64,000 nt of DNA from Salvia splendens (taxonomy: Eukaryota; Streptophyta; Magnoliopsida; Lamiales; Lamiaceae), in NCBI RefSeq assembly GCF_004379255.2, contig NC_056047.1, forward strand, positions 19,668,293 to 19,732,292, written 5' to 3'. How positions within the stretch are numbered: position 1 is the first letter of the stretch; each line of letters opens with the position of its first letter. Position numbers and translations under genes: made by a program. The notes beneath the pieces were generated by a model. That model saw only the letters and a list, made by a program, of their open reading frames with translations. It was not told the DNA's origin and did not search any database. Positions 12,109 through 21,965 of the stretch are shown here, one piece after another.

Positions 12109-12427
12109 GCGGCCGAGACGCCGAGCCAGATGCCGAGCCAGATGCCGAGACAGGTGCCGAGCCAGTGCCGAGAGAGGTGCCGAGACGGGCGCCGAGCCAG
12201 ATGCCGAGCCAGATGCCGAGACAGGTGCCGAGCCAGTGCCGAGAGAGGTGCCGAGACGGGTGCCGAGCCAGGGCCGAGCCAGACGCCGAGACATGTGCCG
12301 AGCCAGGCGGCCGAGACGGTCGGCCGAGGTGCCGAGCCAGGCGGCCGAGCCAGGCGGCCGAGACGGTCGGCCGAGGTGCCGAGCCAGGCCGAGACACCGA
12401 GCCTTTTCCGAACCTTTTCCGAGCCAA
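12109..12427. repeat. C-rich minisatellite inside the 5' LTR
   Basis: Tandem variants of an 11-12 bp word of the type GCCGAGCCAGAT or GCCGAGACGGT make up a C- and G-rich tract. A higher-order unit of about 69 bp occurs twice, followed by GGCCGAGACGGTCGGCCGAG blocks that can self-pair. The tract is open in several frames on both strands, giving Arg/Pro-rich or Gly/Ser-rich translations typical of tandem repeats. Confidence 0.9.
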
Positions 12428-13188
12428 GTGAGCCGTTTGCACAAGGAGGGTATACCGGGAGTACGAGTGTTTCGGGTGTGTGTCGTGTGCGCGTCGTGGG
12501 TGCGTGGTATGCGTGTCGGGTGCGTGCGTGGTGTGTTTCGGACGTGTGATTCTGTGTGCTTGACTTATAGGATGTTGTTAAGTGTGTGTATGTGTAACGT
12601 GCTAGATATTGAAGTCATCCACGTAGAAAACATGCATTGTTGACTAAGTCTCGTCTTCCCTGAGTCTAATCATGATTCTCATTTATCTTTCAAAAAGGGT
12701 GAACTTTTGCGAGGCAATTGTGGTTGAAGAAGGAAACTGTTTAAAAGCTAAGCAATTGAGGTGGGCTTTTCTACCCTACTATTTTGTGGGTTATCTTTAA
12801 TACGGACGCTGTTCCGGAAATGTTTATGGAGATGAACTGTTTGTCTTGCCAACTGTTTTGTTTTGAAACCTATCTGAAGTGGTTTACCATATATGTTTAA
12901 TCGAATTCGGGTCTGTTGGGCTGCGAACCCTCAGGCTAGTGTACACGAGATCGGGAGCCATCTGAGAGCAAGTTGGCCGGTCTAGTTGACCTGGGGTGTG
13001 GCCACGCCCCTTGTCACCCGTTGGATCAGATAGTGTATGATGGTGGGAATAAGGGTGGCAATATCTGAAAATGACTGCGCAGTCGAATTTATGAAATATG
13101 TTTTAGTGTACTTGGGTTATTTTCTTTACACTTAAAACCCCAAGGTTACACTGTTATGGCATGACAAACTATGATTTTGGCGTGTGTC

Positions 13189-13240
13189 CACTGAGTGCAA
13201 TAAGTACTCAGCCCTGCATGTTGTTTTCTTAATGTGCAGG
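13189..13240 (+). promoter_or_regulatory. Conserved two-hairpin module in LTR
   Basis: Two adjacent inverted repeats are present: ACTGAGT with ACTCAG, then CCTGCA with TGCAGG. The second spans a T-rich stretch ending in GTGCAG/G that reads like a plant 3' splice site. Counterparts are at 5,507-5,557 and 7,147-7,200 in two other LTR families, and in the other LTR copies at about 21,577 and 56,049. The function is unknown; RNA folding, processing or splicing are possibilities. Confidence 0.55.
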
Positions 13241-13575
13241 TTGAGCGACGATGGGGATGACGGATGTTGAGCAATTAAAGTCAAAATTGTGTTTTTACTT
13301 TGCCTTTTGGATGGTGTCGTGTCGTCATACCCGGCATTATCTATCTCTTGGTCTGTTCCGCTGCTTTGTAATCCGATACAATGTTTTCATTTAAACTCTG
13401 TTTACTTTAACTTTAGAAATGTCGCTACCGTACATTGTTTTGAAGTGAACTTCCTCTAATTAAACGTTTTCGGGTCAAGTATTCTTGTTCTCTCCTTTCT
13501 TCCCCGCTTCTTTATTCCTCCCCTAGTCGCGGTCCACCGTACTTCCTATCCTTAGGAAATGCGGGCGTGACAGAG

Positions 13576-13588
13576 TGGTATCAGAGCC
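13576..13588 (+). other. Primer-binding site (initiator Met-tRNA)
   Basis: TGGTATCAGAGCC starts three bases after the 5' LTR. It matches the complement of the initiator Met-tRNA 3' end and primes minus-strand synthesis. Confidence 0.95.
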
Positions 13589-14147
13589 TAGGTTTTCTTT
13601 CTGCTCTGGATCCAAGAGTCTTTTTCTGTTTTGAGTAAGTTTTCAAAAGTGTTATTGGCTCAACATCCGACTCATCGCACTCAACCTGAAATGAGCTAAT
13701 GAAAATTTTGAATTTTTGGAAAGTATATGGAAGTGGAGGAAATTGTGATTTTGGGTTTTGAAAATGATTTTTGGAAAGTTTAAGTAAATATTGATGCATG
13801 TGGAAGGGTACAAAGTGATGTGAAAAGTTGGAAATTATGAGAGTTATGAACTGTTATTGTGTGTTGAATTTATATGAAAGCATGTGGCTGATGTGTGATG
13901 CTATGATGACGTGAATGTTGATGTGAGCTTTTACGTGTGAATGTGTTGGCCTTTTGAATGATTGAACTTAGACGTGAGAGGTTTCACTAGTGCTTCTTGG
14001 ACCTATAGTAGATAAGGACTTATGGCCTTTGAACACCAGCGGGCTTGGAATTAGAACAGCGATACGTCTGCATACACATATCTCTCTCTTCTTCGGTTAT
14101 GCACCCTGTTTTTTATATGCGAGGCGATTGTTTCTGTTTTTCTATAG
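13589..14147 (+). other. Untranslated leader of the Gypsy element
   Basis: No supported coding frame. Its last bases (a T-rich run ending CTATAG) resemble a 3' splice site and abut the ATG of the extra ORF. Confidence 0.6.
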
Positions 14148-14705
14148 ATGGCGCGTATGTTCCGAACCCCGCGACGGAGTGATCGTGATAGACTTAGGGC
14201 ACAGAGGGTGCTCAGAGAGTATAGAGTGTATCGAAGGAAGGATCACATACCGTTGATTGAGTTCGTAGCGCACTTCGACACCCTCTGGAGGGCAGCTCAG
14301 GAGTTCGGAGTGACAGAGCTTGACGGCATTGAGAAGCTAATAGAATTGCTCCCTGACAGCTGGAAGGAGTGGGCTGAAAGAACGGCGAGGAGGTACACGT
14401 GGCATGAGCCCGTTACCGATGACATGGTGGGCGACATGGCTGGCTTTCGGAAGGCCGTGTATTGTGCACTGGTAGACTCTCGAGAGGAGCAGCCCCCACA
14501 GGATGTGCAAGAGAGGATCGTGTATCAGGACAAGTACGTGAGTATGTACGAGGGTGAGCAAGGGTTTGAAGATAACTATGAGGAGGAAACCGAAGAGGAT
14601 CCCGAGGAGGAACCCGAGGTGGCTCCGCAAGGGAATTCCGAGGAGGACGATGACGAAGATCCGGAGGAAGGGCCTATGGATGAAGATGATCGAGTCGTAG
14701 TCTAG
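14148..14705 (+). CDS. Extra ORF upstream of gag, acidic tail
   Basis: This is a 185-residue frame between the primer-binding site and gag, where a standard Tekay element has only leader. Residues about 1-30 are Arg-rich (RTPRRSDRDRLRAQR). Residues about 40-90 contain FVAHFDTLWRAAQEFGV and ELLPDSWKEWAE, a pattern reminiscent of the helical gag fold of plant retrotransposons. From about residue 130 the tail is almost all Glu and Asp. I infer a gag-like accessory protein; no known family was recognised. Only the last codons survive in the second copy (49,118-49,190). Confidence 0.65.
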   Translation: MARMFRTPRRSDRDRLRAQRVLREYRVYRRKDHIPLIEFVAHFDTLWRAAQEFGVTELDGIEKLIELLPDSWKEWAERTARRYTWHEPVTDDMVGDMAGFRKAVYCALVDSREEQPPQDVQERIVYQDKYVSMYEGEQGFEDNYEEETEEDPEEEPEVAPQGNSEEDDDEDPEEGPMDEDDRVVV

Positions 14706-14923
14706 AAATAAAATAGTTCGATGTCTTTTTAGTTTTTGCTTTTAGTGTGAACTGCTCTTGTGAAACAACGTTTAACCTTCTTTCTTTTAATGAGGATTTG
14801 GATTTGATTTATATCCTATGTGTTGTATCTTGAACCACACGAAGTTTTTTTTTTGAGAAATTTTTGAGAAGGTGGTAATTGTGGATGATATTTGTAGTAA
14901 CACTTCATGGATATTGAATCAGA

Positions 14924-17900
14924 ATGCCGCCAAGACGTGGACGCCACCCACGACAAGGACCCAACGCTGAGGCACCACCTCCACCACCACCTCCACCACC
15001 ACCTCCACCCCCGCCTCAGCAAGAAAGATTCATAGTTACGTTCTCCAGGCAGAATCCCCCTAAATTCGATGGACAGGGAGATCCCTCAAAAGCCGAAGAG
15101 TGGATACGCGGCCTCGAGCGTATTTTCAGGGTCATGGAGTGCACAGATAGGGAGCGCATTGCTTGCGCCACCTTTCAACTATCAGGTGATGCCGATTACT
15201 GGTGGGAGACTCGGCAAAGAACTATGAATCCTGCACGCTTGGAAGCGTTAACATGGGAGGAGTTTAAAATGGAGATTGATAACAAGTATGTCCCAAAGAC
15301 GTACAGACGGGCCAAGGTGGTAGAATTCCACACGCTGAGCCAAGGCCGAATGACTGTAACTGAGTACGACCGAGCCCTCGCACAGATGGCACGATATGCG
15401 CCCGAGTTGATGGACACCGACGAGAAATGGGCGGTGAAGTTCCGGGCCGGGCTCAAGGATGAGATAAAGGCCGCATTGGCCTGTCGAGGAGAACTCTCCT
15501 ACTCGGAGATCTTGACTTGTGCACTGGACGTGGAAGATGCACTCCCTAAACCAAAAGTGGTGGCGACAACAAACGCGACACCCCTACAAGCTCAGTCAGG
15601 TCATCAAGAGAAGAGGAGGTGGGATGGTGATCACACTCAGTATGGTGGCAAGAGGCCACAACACATGAAGAACCCACCCTACAATGGCGGGAGACAGAAT
15701 ACCTATCACCCGAGGGCAAGCTTTCCGCCGAGGAACCCTCAATGTGGAAGATGCTTCAAGTACCACACCGGAGAGTGTCGAGACCCTAGATGCTTCAGCT
15801 GTGGTGGAAGTGGCCATTACTTCCGAAGTTGCCCAAATAAGAACATGGGAACGGGGACGAGACAGAACCAGTTAGGCTTCCGTCCACCATCCCAGGCACT
15901 ACCTGCACCTCAACCGCCACAACGCCGCCAAGGACTGCCGTCGCAAGCAAGAGCCTACGCCTTGAAGGGGAAGCAGCCGGCAAACGGGAAAGAAACCTTT
16001 GGGCAAGGAAACTTGGCAGGTATGGGCACCCTTCTCAACATGCCTATAGTTGTCTTGTTTGATACGGGTGCATCGCATTCCTTTATATCAACTTCTTGTG
16101 TGGATACATTAGGATTACCTACTGTTAAGACCGAACCCACTATGAGTGTGACCTCACCGGTAGGCGGGACTATAGATATATCCCGATCTTGTGCGTGTGT
16201 GAACTTTGGAATAGGTGAACTCAGTTTGTTGGCTCATAATTTACAAGTAATGACGATGGGTAGCGTAGACATAATCTTGGGTATGGATTGGTTAGCGGAG
16301 AACCACGTTACCCTTCATTGTAGAGAAAGGGAAATTTCGTTTGAAACCCCAGGAAAAGAGCCGACGAGGTTTTACGGAATCTCAATGAACCGACGCAAGT
16401 CCATTGTCTCCGCGCTGCAAGCCACTACAATGATGAGGAAGGGATGTCCAGCGTACCTTGTTTATTTGAATGGGGAGGAGAAGAAAGACAGGAAGATAGA
16501 AGATGTGGCGATAGTGAGTGAATATCCCGTTGTCTTCCCCGATGCATTGCCGGGACCCCCACCCGACAGGCAAGTAGAATTCATGATCGATCTGGAGCCC
16601 GGATCGGCACCAATATCCAAGGCACCTTATAGGATGGCGCCAAAAGAGTTGGAGGAGCTTAAGGTGCAACTACAAAAGCTACTGGAATTGGGATTCATTA
16701 GACCTAGCGTGTCGCCATGGGGAGCACCAGTGTTGTTTGTGAAGAAGAAGGATGGAACGATGAGGATGTGCATCGACTATCGAGAGCTAAACAAACTGAC
16801 GCTGAAGAACAAGTATCCACTACCAAGGATAGACGACTTGTTTGACCAACTTCGAGGGGCAGGAGTCTTCTCTAAGATGGACTTGAGGTCTGGGTACCAT
16901 CAGCTGAGGGTTCGGCGAGAAGATGTACCCAAGACGACTTTTCGAACAAGATATGGTCACTATGAGTTCGTTGTGATGCCTTTTGGACTGACGAACGCCC
17001 CGGCAGTGTTCATGGACCTTATGAACCGCGTGTTCCATCCATTTTTGGATCGGTTTGTCCTAGTTTTCATCGACGATGTGCTCATTTACTCAAAGAACGT
17101 GGAGGAGCACAAAGAGCACTTGAGAACCGTCCTAGCAACTCTAAGGGACGAGAAACTATATGCCAAGTTCAGTAAATGCGAGTTTTGGCTCAAGGAAGTG
17201 AACTTTCTTGGACATATAGTAACCTCAGATGGAATTCGTGTAGACCCGGCTAAGGTGGAAGCGGTGCAGGAATGGAAGTCGCCTTCTACACAAAATGAAA
17301 TTCGAAGCTTCTTAGGACTGGCAGGCTATTATCGAAGATTCATTGAGGGATTCTCGAAGATAGCAAGGCCAATGACACAACAACTGAAAAAGGGTGTCAA
17401 GATGAATTGGACACCAGAATGTGAGGCGAGCTTTCAGTTGTTGAAGGAGAAATTGACCACCGCACCAATTCTAGTTGTGCCGGAGTCAGGGACTGACTAT
17501 GCGGTGTATACGGATGCGTCGAAGGTGGGACTTGGATGTGTGCTTATGCAGAAGGGGAAAGTGATTGCATATGCATCGAGACAATTGAAGCCCCATGAGC
17601 TGAACTATCCGACACATGACTTAGAACTGGCAGCCGTGGTACATGCACTGAAGATCTGGAGACATCATCTCTATGGAGTCCGTTGTGAGATATACACGGA
17701 CCATAAGAGTCTAAAGTACTTCTTTGAGCAAAAGGAGTTGAACATGCGCCAACGTAGGTGGCTCGAGTTGGTGAAGGACTACGATTGTGGTATAAATTAC
17801 CATCCGGGAAAAGCAAACGTAGTGGCCGATGCTCTTAGTAGGAAGTCGCAATCTCAGCTGGCCACCTTTCTTACTATCGAGGAGAGTTTAATCCAAGAGT

Positions 17901-17950
17901 TCAGTAAGATGCGGTTGGAAGTAGTGAGAATGCCCGAGACTGTGGAATGA
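14924..17950 (+). CDS. Gypsy Gag-protease-RT-RNase H polyprotein (copy A)
   Basis: 1,008 residues. A poly-proline run (about 18-32) precedes the retrotransposon Gag domain (about 45-205). Next are a Cys/His cluster at 275-286 and a CCHC knuckle ([14 protein letters not shown], 291-304). The protease has DTGA at 381-384. RT has its catalytic FIDD at 716-719 and the MPFGLTNAP motif at 686-694. RNase H starts with YTDAS at 863-867. The frame ends at TGA (17,948-17,950) and stays open in the same frame beyond it. Relative to copy B it has V537, M555, K586 and T673 where B has D, T, E and A; the B residues look like the family norm. It also has four more prolines. Confidence 0.95.
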   Translation: MPPRRGRHPRQGPNAEAPPPPPPPPPPPPPPQQERFIVTFSRQNPPKFDGQGDPSKAEEWIRGLERIFRVMECTDRERIACATFQLSGDADYWWETRQRTMNPARLEALTWEEFKMEIDNKYVPKTYRRAKVVEFHTLSQGRMTVTEYDRALAQMARYAPELMDTDEKWAVKFRAGLKDEIKAALACRGELSYSEILTCALDVEDALPKPKVVATTNATPLQAQSGHQEKRRWDGDHTQYGGKRPQHMKNPPYNGGRQNTYHPRASFPPRNPQCGRCFKYHTGECRDPRCFSCGGSGHYFRSCPNKNMGTGTRQNQLGFRPPSQALPAPQPPQRRQGLPSQARAYALKGKQPANGKETFGQGNLAGMGTLLNMPIVVLFDTGASHSFISTSCVDTLGLPTVKTEPTMSVTSPVGGTIDISRSCACVNFGIGELSLLAHNLQVMTMGSVDIILGMDWLAENHVTLHCREREISFETPGKEPTRFYGISMNRRKSIVSALQATTMMRKGCPAYLVYLNGEEKKDRKIEDVAIVSEYPVVFPDALPGPPPDRQVEFMIDLEPGSAPISKAPYRMAPKELEELKVQLQKLLELGFIRPSVSPWGAPVLFVKKKDGTMRMCIDYRELNKLTLKNKYPLPRIDDLFDQLRGAGVFSKMDLRSGYHQLRVRREDVPKTTFRTRYGHYEFVVMPFGLTNAPAVFMDLMNRVFHPFLDRFVLVFIDDVLIYSKNVEEHKEHLRTVLATLRDEKLYAKFSKCEFWLKEVNFLGHIVTSDGIRVDPAKVEAVQEWKSPSTQNEIRSFLGLAGYYRRFIEGFSKIARPMTQQLKKGVKMNWTPECEASFQLLKEKLTTAPILVVPESGTDYAVYTDASKVGLGCVLMQKGKVIAYASRQLKPHELNYPTHDLELAAVVHALKIWRHHLYGVRCEIYTDHKSLKYFFEQKELNMRQRRWLELVKDYDCGINYHPGKANVVADALSRKSQSQLATFLTIEESLIQEFSKMRLEVVRMPETVE

Positions 17951-17962
17951 ATAATAGCCACG

Positions 17963-19411
17963 TTGGTGATGGAACCCGACTTAAGAGCCAGAATTGTGGA
18001 AGCTCAACGGCGGGATACGTTACTAGAAAAGATTCACTCAGAAGTGAGGGCGGGTGAACTCGGAAACTTTCACGAGGCAGCGGATAATGGTCTCACATAC
18101 AAGGGAAGGTTGTGTGTGCCTAAGGATGAAGGCCTGAGGATCGAAATCATGAGAGAAGCACATGAAACCCCATACGCTGCACACCCAGGAAGCACCAAGA
18201 TGTATCAAGACTTGAAGAGGCAATTTTGGTGGAACGGTATGAAAAAGCATGTTGCAGCTTTTGTGGAGAGATGCCTAGCATGTCAACAAGTAAAGGCGCT
18301 ACACCAACGGCCCTATGGGAGATTGCAACCCCTTGAGATTCCAGAATGGAAGTGGGAACATATTGCAATGGACTTTGTGACAGGACTGCCAAAATCCCAG
18401 CGAGGAAACACTGTGATTTGGGTGATTATAGATCGCCTCACCAAATCTGCTCATTTTGTACCGGTTCGTGCTACCTATGGATCCAACCAGTTGGCTAAGA
18501 TATATGTGCGGGAGATTATACGCTTGCATGGAGTACCAGCGACAATTACATCCGATCGCGATGCTAAATTTACTTCTAGATTTTGGACGAGCCTGCAGCG
18601 CGAGTTGGGGACTAAGTTGAATTTTAGTACTGCCTTCCACCCACAAACCGATGGGCAGTCAGAGAGAACGATTCAAGCCTTAGAGGATATGCTGCGAGCC
18701 GTGGTGCTAGATCGAGGTTGGGGTTGGGAAGAAGTGTTGCCATTGGTTGAGTTCGCGTACAATAATAGTTACCAAGCGACTATCAAGATGGCTCCATATG
18801 AGGCATTGTATGGAAAGAAGTGTAGATCGCCACTTTATTGGGATGAAGTGGGTGAGAGAAGAATTCTCGGACCAGACTCTGTAGAAGAGATGATAGAGAT
18901 TGTTCGACAAATCCGTGGGAGGATCAAGGAGGCGCAGGATCGACAGAAATCATACGCCGATGCTCGGAGGACCGATCTACAATTCGAATCTGGAGAGAAA
19001 GTTTTTCTGAAAGTTGCCCCTTCTAAAGGAATAACTCGATTTGGAGTGAAAGGAAAGCTGAGACCCCGATTTATCGGACCGTATGAGATTTTGGATAGAG
19101 TCGGCGCGGTAGCATACAGATTGGCCCTACCACCAAGCTTTGGGAAGGTGCACAATGTCTTCCATGTGTCACAATTGAGGAAGTATGTGTTTGACCCCGC
19201 ACACATAGTTCACCAAGAAGAGATGATGGTCCTAAATCCCGATCTAAGTTATGAGGAGAAGCCCGAGGCCATTTTGGATCGAAGGGTGCAAGAATTGAGG
19301 AATAAGTCAATTGTTTCGGTGAAAGTACGATGGAGGAATCATGGAGTCGAAGAAGCAACATGGGAATTAGAAGATAAGATGAGAGAGAAGTTTCCAGAGC
19401 TGTTTGAGTGA
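17963..19411 (+). CDS. Gypsy integrase with C-terminal chromodomain (copy A)
   Basis: 482 residues from the first ATG after the TGA. It is exactly in phase with the upstream polyprotein (12 bases downstream), so it was originally one polyprotein. The HHCC zinc finger uses H67, H74, C104 and C107. The DDE catalytic triad is D137, D198 and E234, with 35 residues between the last two. The tail (about 430-482: AILDRRVQEL, VKVRWRNHGVEEATWE) has the chromodomain-like form seen in chromoviruses, which direct insertion to heterochromatin. Separate initiation, stop read-through or plain inactivation are all possible. It ends just before the polypurine tract. Confidence 0.93.
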   Translation: MVMEPDLRARIVEAQRRDTLLEKIHSEVRAGELGNFHEAADNGLTYKGRLCVPKDEGLRIEIMREAHETPYAAHPGSTKMYQDLKRQFWWNGMKKHVAAFVERCLACQQVKALHQRPYGRLQPLEIPEWKWEHIAMDFVTGLPKSQRGNTVIWVIIDRLTKSAHFVPVRATYGSNQLAKIYVREIIRLHGVPATITSDRDAKFTSRFWTSLQRELGTKLNFSTAFHPQTDGQSERTIQALEDMLRAVVLDRGWGWEEVLPLVEFAYNNSYQATIKMAPYEALYGKKCRSPLYWDEVGERRILGPDSVEEMIEIVRQIRGRIKEAQDRQKSYADARRTDLQFESGEKVFLKVAPSKGITRFGVKGKLRPRFIGPYEILDRVGAVAYRLALPPSFGKVHNVFHVSQLRKYVFDPAHIVHQEEMMVLNPDLSYEEKPEAILDRRVQELRNKSIVSVKVRWRNHGVEEATWELEDKMREKFPELFE

Positions 19412-19442
19412 TCTAGGCAAATTTCGGGACGAAATTTTTTTT

Positions 19443-19455
19443 AAGGTGGGAGGAA
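19443..19455 (+). other. Polypurine tract
   Basis: AAGGTGGGAGGAA directly precedes the 3' LTR and is the plus-strand primer. It is conserved at 53,916-53,928. Confidence 0.88.
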
Positions 19456-21960
19456 TGTAATATCCGAAAAAAAAATATTTTGAATATTGTTTTTATTAAG
19501 GGATGTTTCTTTTTGTGAATATCTTGTTGTGGATATGATTTTATTTACCTAAGCAACATGTAATTGAAATAATTAATTAAGCTATGAATTAAAATCCTAA
19601 TTAACAAATTAAACCTCTCTCTCCCTATTTTCGAAACCCCTCCCCCTCACCCCACTATTTTCTCAACCTCCCCACTCCCACATAACCGATACATTATCTC
19701 CTTTCCAATCACTCATCGGTTTCTCTCATCTCCCTCTCGCTTTTGTTCTCAACACCGGTAAGGTCTCTCTCTCTCTTCCTCCCTCTCGGTTCTCACCTTT
19801 CCCCCACTCACTCCCTCTGATTGATTTCTTGAATTCATCAAGGTATCACACTCTCGCGTACCGATTTGGAGTCGGAGTAGGGAAGGCTTTCGAACTACAT
19901 TTGAACTCTTCGAGAAGGTAGTCCAAAACCCTATTTCCATACCCGAACCACATGCATTTAGGACGTTTTGAATGTTTTAAATGCTGAATAGGTTTTGTGA
20001 TCATGTGTTTATGTTGAGTATGTTTTCGGTGGTGACTGACAGTGGGTTCCGACCCCTTTTTGACTGATCAAACGATCTCCTTTTGGTACGAAATTTTAAC
20101 TGTGTAAACTTGGGTGTGTCTTCTGTGTGGTGTGTAAATTTCAGCTTCATTGGACGTCGGATGATTTTATAATGATTTTTGTAAGTAAACTGCGCAGTTC
20201 TGTGAGATGTACGTTTCTGGGTGATGTGTTTTTGTGCAATGGGTGTGAATCTGGGTGTTTTGATATTATGATGTATGTGGGTGTGTTTGGCCAAGGGATG
20301 GCTCGGAGGAATCAGCGTTTGGTTCGAGTGTTTTGTGTGTGTTGGCCGAGAGTTTTAGGGTTTGGCCTAGGGTGGTGTTGTGGAGAGTTTTGGAGGGTTG
20401 ATCTCATGTTTTTGGGTGTGTTTTGGGATGTAGAATGTGTGTTGTGAATGTCGTATAAGGTTTGAGAATCGTTGGTTGGGGGAAAACTGGTGTGCACTTG
20501 ATCGGGCCAGCGGCCGAGACGCCGAGCCAGATGCCGAGCCAGATGCCGAGACAGGTGCCGAGCCAGTGCCGAGAGAGGTGCCGAGACGGGCGCCGAGCCA
20601 GATGCCGAGCCAAATGCCGAGACAGGTGCCGAGCCAGTGCCGAGAGAGGTGCCGAGACGGGTGCCGAGCCAGGGCCGAGCCAGACGCCGAGACATGTGCC
20701 GAGCCAGGCGGCCGAGACGGTCGGCCGAGGTGCCGAGCCAGGCGGCCGAGACGGTCGGCCGAGGTGCCGAGCCAGGCCGAGACACCGAGCCTTTTCCGAA
20801 CCTTTTCCGAGCCAAGTGAGCCGTTTGCACAAGGAGGGTATACCGGGAGTACGAGTGTTTCGGGTGTGTGTCGTGTGCGCGTCGTGGGTGCGTGGTATGC
20901 GTGTCGGGTGCGTGCGTGGTGTGTTTCGGACGTGTGATTCTGTGTGCTTGACTTATAGGATGTTGCTAAGTGTGTGTATGTGTAACGTGCTAGATATTGA
21001 AGTCATCCACGTAGAAAACATGCATTGTTGACTAAGTCTCGTCTTCCCTGAGTCTAATCATGATTCTCATTTATCTTTCAAAAAGGGTGAACTTTTGCGA
21101 GGCAATTGTGGTTGAAGAAGGAAACTGTTTAAAAGCTAAGCAATTGAGGTGGGCTTTTCTACCCTACTATTTTGTGGGTTATCTTTAATACGGACGCTGT
21201 TCCGGAAATGTTTATGGAGATGAACTGTTTGTCTTGCCAACTGTTTTGTTTTGAAACCTATCTGAAGTGGTTTACCACATATGTTTAATCGAATTCGGGT
21301 CTGTTGGGCTGCGAACCCTCAGGCTAGTGTACACGAGATCGGGAGCCATCTGAGAGCAAGTTGGCCGGTCTAGTTGACCTGGGGTGTGGCCACGCCCCTT
21401 GTCACCCGTTGGATCAGATAGTGTATGATGGTGGGAATAAGGGTGGCAATATCTGAAAATGACTGCGCAGTCGAATTTATGAAATATGTTTTAGTGTACT
21501 TGGGTTATTTTCTTTACACTTAAAACCCCAAGGTTACACTGTTATGGCATGACAAACTATGATTTTGGCGTGTGTCCACTGAGTGCAATAAGTACTCAGC
21601 CCTGCATGTTGTTTTCTTAATGTGCAGGTTGAGCGACGATGGGGATGACGGATGTTGAGCAATTAAAGTCAAAATTGTGTTTTTACTTTGCCTTTTGGAT
21701 GGTGTCGTGTCGTCATACTCGGCATTATCTATCTCTTGGTCTGTTCCGCTGCTTTGTAATCCGATACAATGTTTTCATTTAAACTCTGTTTACTTTAACT
21801 TTAGAAATGTCGCTACCGTACATTGTTTTGAAGTGAACTTCCTCTAATTAAACGTTTTCGGGTCAAGTATTCTTGTTCTCCCCTTTCTTCCCCGCTTCTT
21901 TATTCCTCCCCTAGTCGCGGTCCACCGTACTTCCTATCCTTAGTAAATGCGGGCGTGACA
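19456..21960 (+). repeat. 3' LTR of the complete Gypsy element
   Basis: 2,505 bp, TGTAATATCC to GGGCGTGACA. It is nearly identical to the 5' LTR. It shares several positions with the copy-B 3' LTR against the 5' LTR, for example TGATTG near 19,818 and CATACTCGG near 21,715. The two 3' LTRs are therefore duplicates of one LTR, not products of separate insertions. Confidence 0.95.
20509..20815. repeat. C-rich minisatellite inside the 3' LTR
   Basis: Same GCCGAG-based array as in the 5' LTR, lacking one GCCGAGCCAGGCG piece. This shows slippage after insertion. Confidence 0.9.
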
Positions 21961-21965
21961 ACATC
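21961..21965. repeat. Target-site duplication, right copy (ACATC)
   Basis: Exact copy of the five bases preceding the 5' LTR. The following flank also follows the copy-B 3' LTR (56,433). Confidence 0.93.

Larger units (their letters stand above)
11053..13572 (+). repeat. 5' LTR of the complete Gypsy element
   Basis: It runs from TGTAATATCC to GGGCGTGACA and is 2,520 bp. From 5' to 3' it holds an AT-rich start, a CT-rich tract (11,210-11,460), 5'-splice-like strings at 11,357, 11,442 and 11,517, a C-rich minisatellite at 12,109-12,427, and the conserved module block at 12,750-13,250. It is 15 bp longer than the 3' LTR, mainly from one extra minisatellite piece. Long frames inside it come from the minisatellite and are not credible genes. 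Confidence 0.95.
11053..21960 (+). mobile_element. Complete Ty3/Gypsy chromovirus (Tekay/Del-like)
   Basis: The parts, in order, are a 5' LTR, a Met-tRNA primer-binding site, an extra ORF, gag-PR-RT-RH, INT with a C-terminal chromodomain-like segment, a polypurine tract and a 3' LTR, bounded by a perfect 5-bp target duplication. Domain order RT-RH-INT defines Gypsy. The chromodomain-like tail and the initiator-Met primer point to a chromovirus of the Tekay/Del type. I could spot about a dozen differences between the two LTRs, so the insertion is recent. The main apparent lesion is one in-frame TGA before INT. Confidence 0.95.

Noticed and set aside
12109..12427. CRISPR-like repeat array
   Set aside because: Units are contiguous variants without unique spacers, inside a plant LTR. 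The AC-rich array fails for the same reason.
12036..12643. Several overlapping Arg/Pro/Glu-rich and Gly/Ser-rich open frames on both strands
   Set aside because: They are produced by the GCCGAG minisatellite, whose period keeps many frames open. The same occurs in the other two LTR copies.
13990..14256. 88-codon frame before the extra ORF
   Set aside because: Overlaps the start of the extra ORF in another frame and has no conserved motif.
15196..19361. Minus-strand frames across the Gypsy coding region
   Set aside because: Shadows of the gag-pol and integrase frames.
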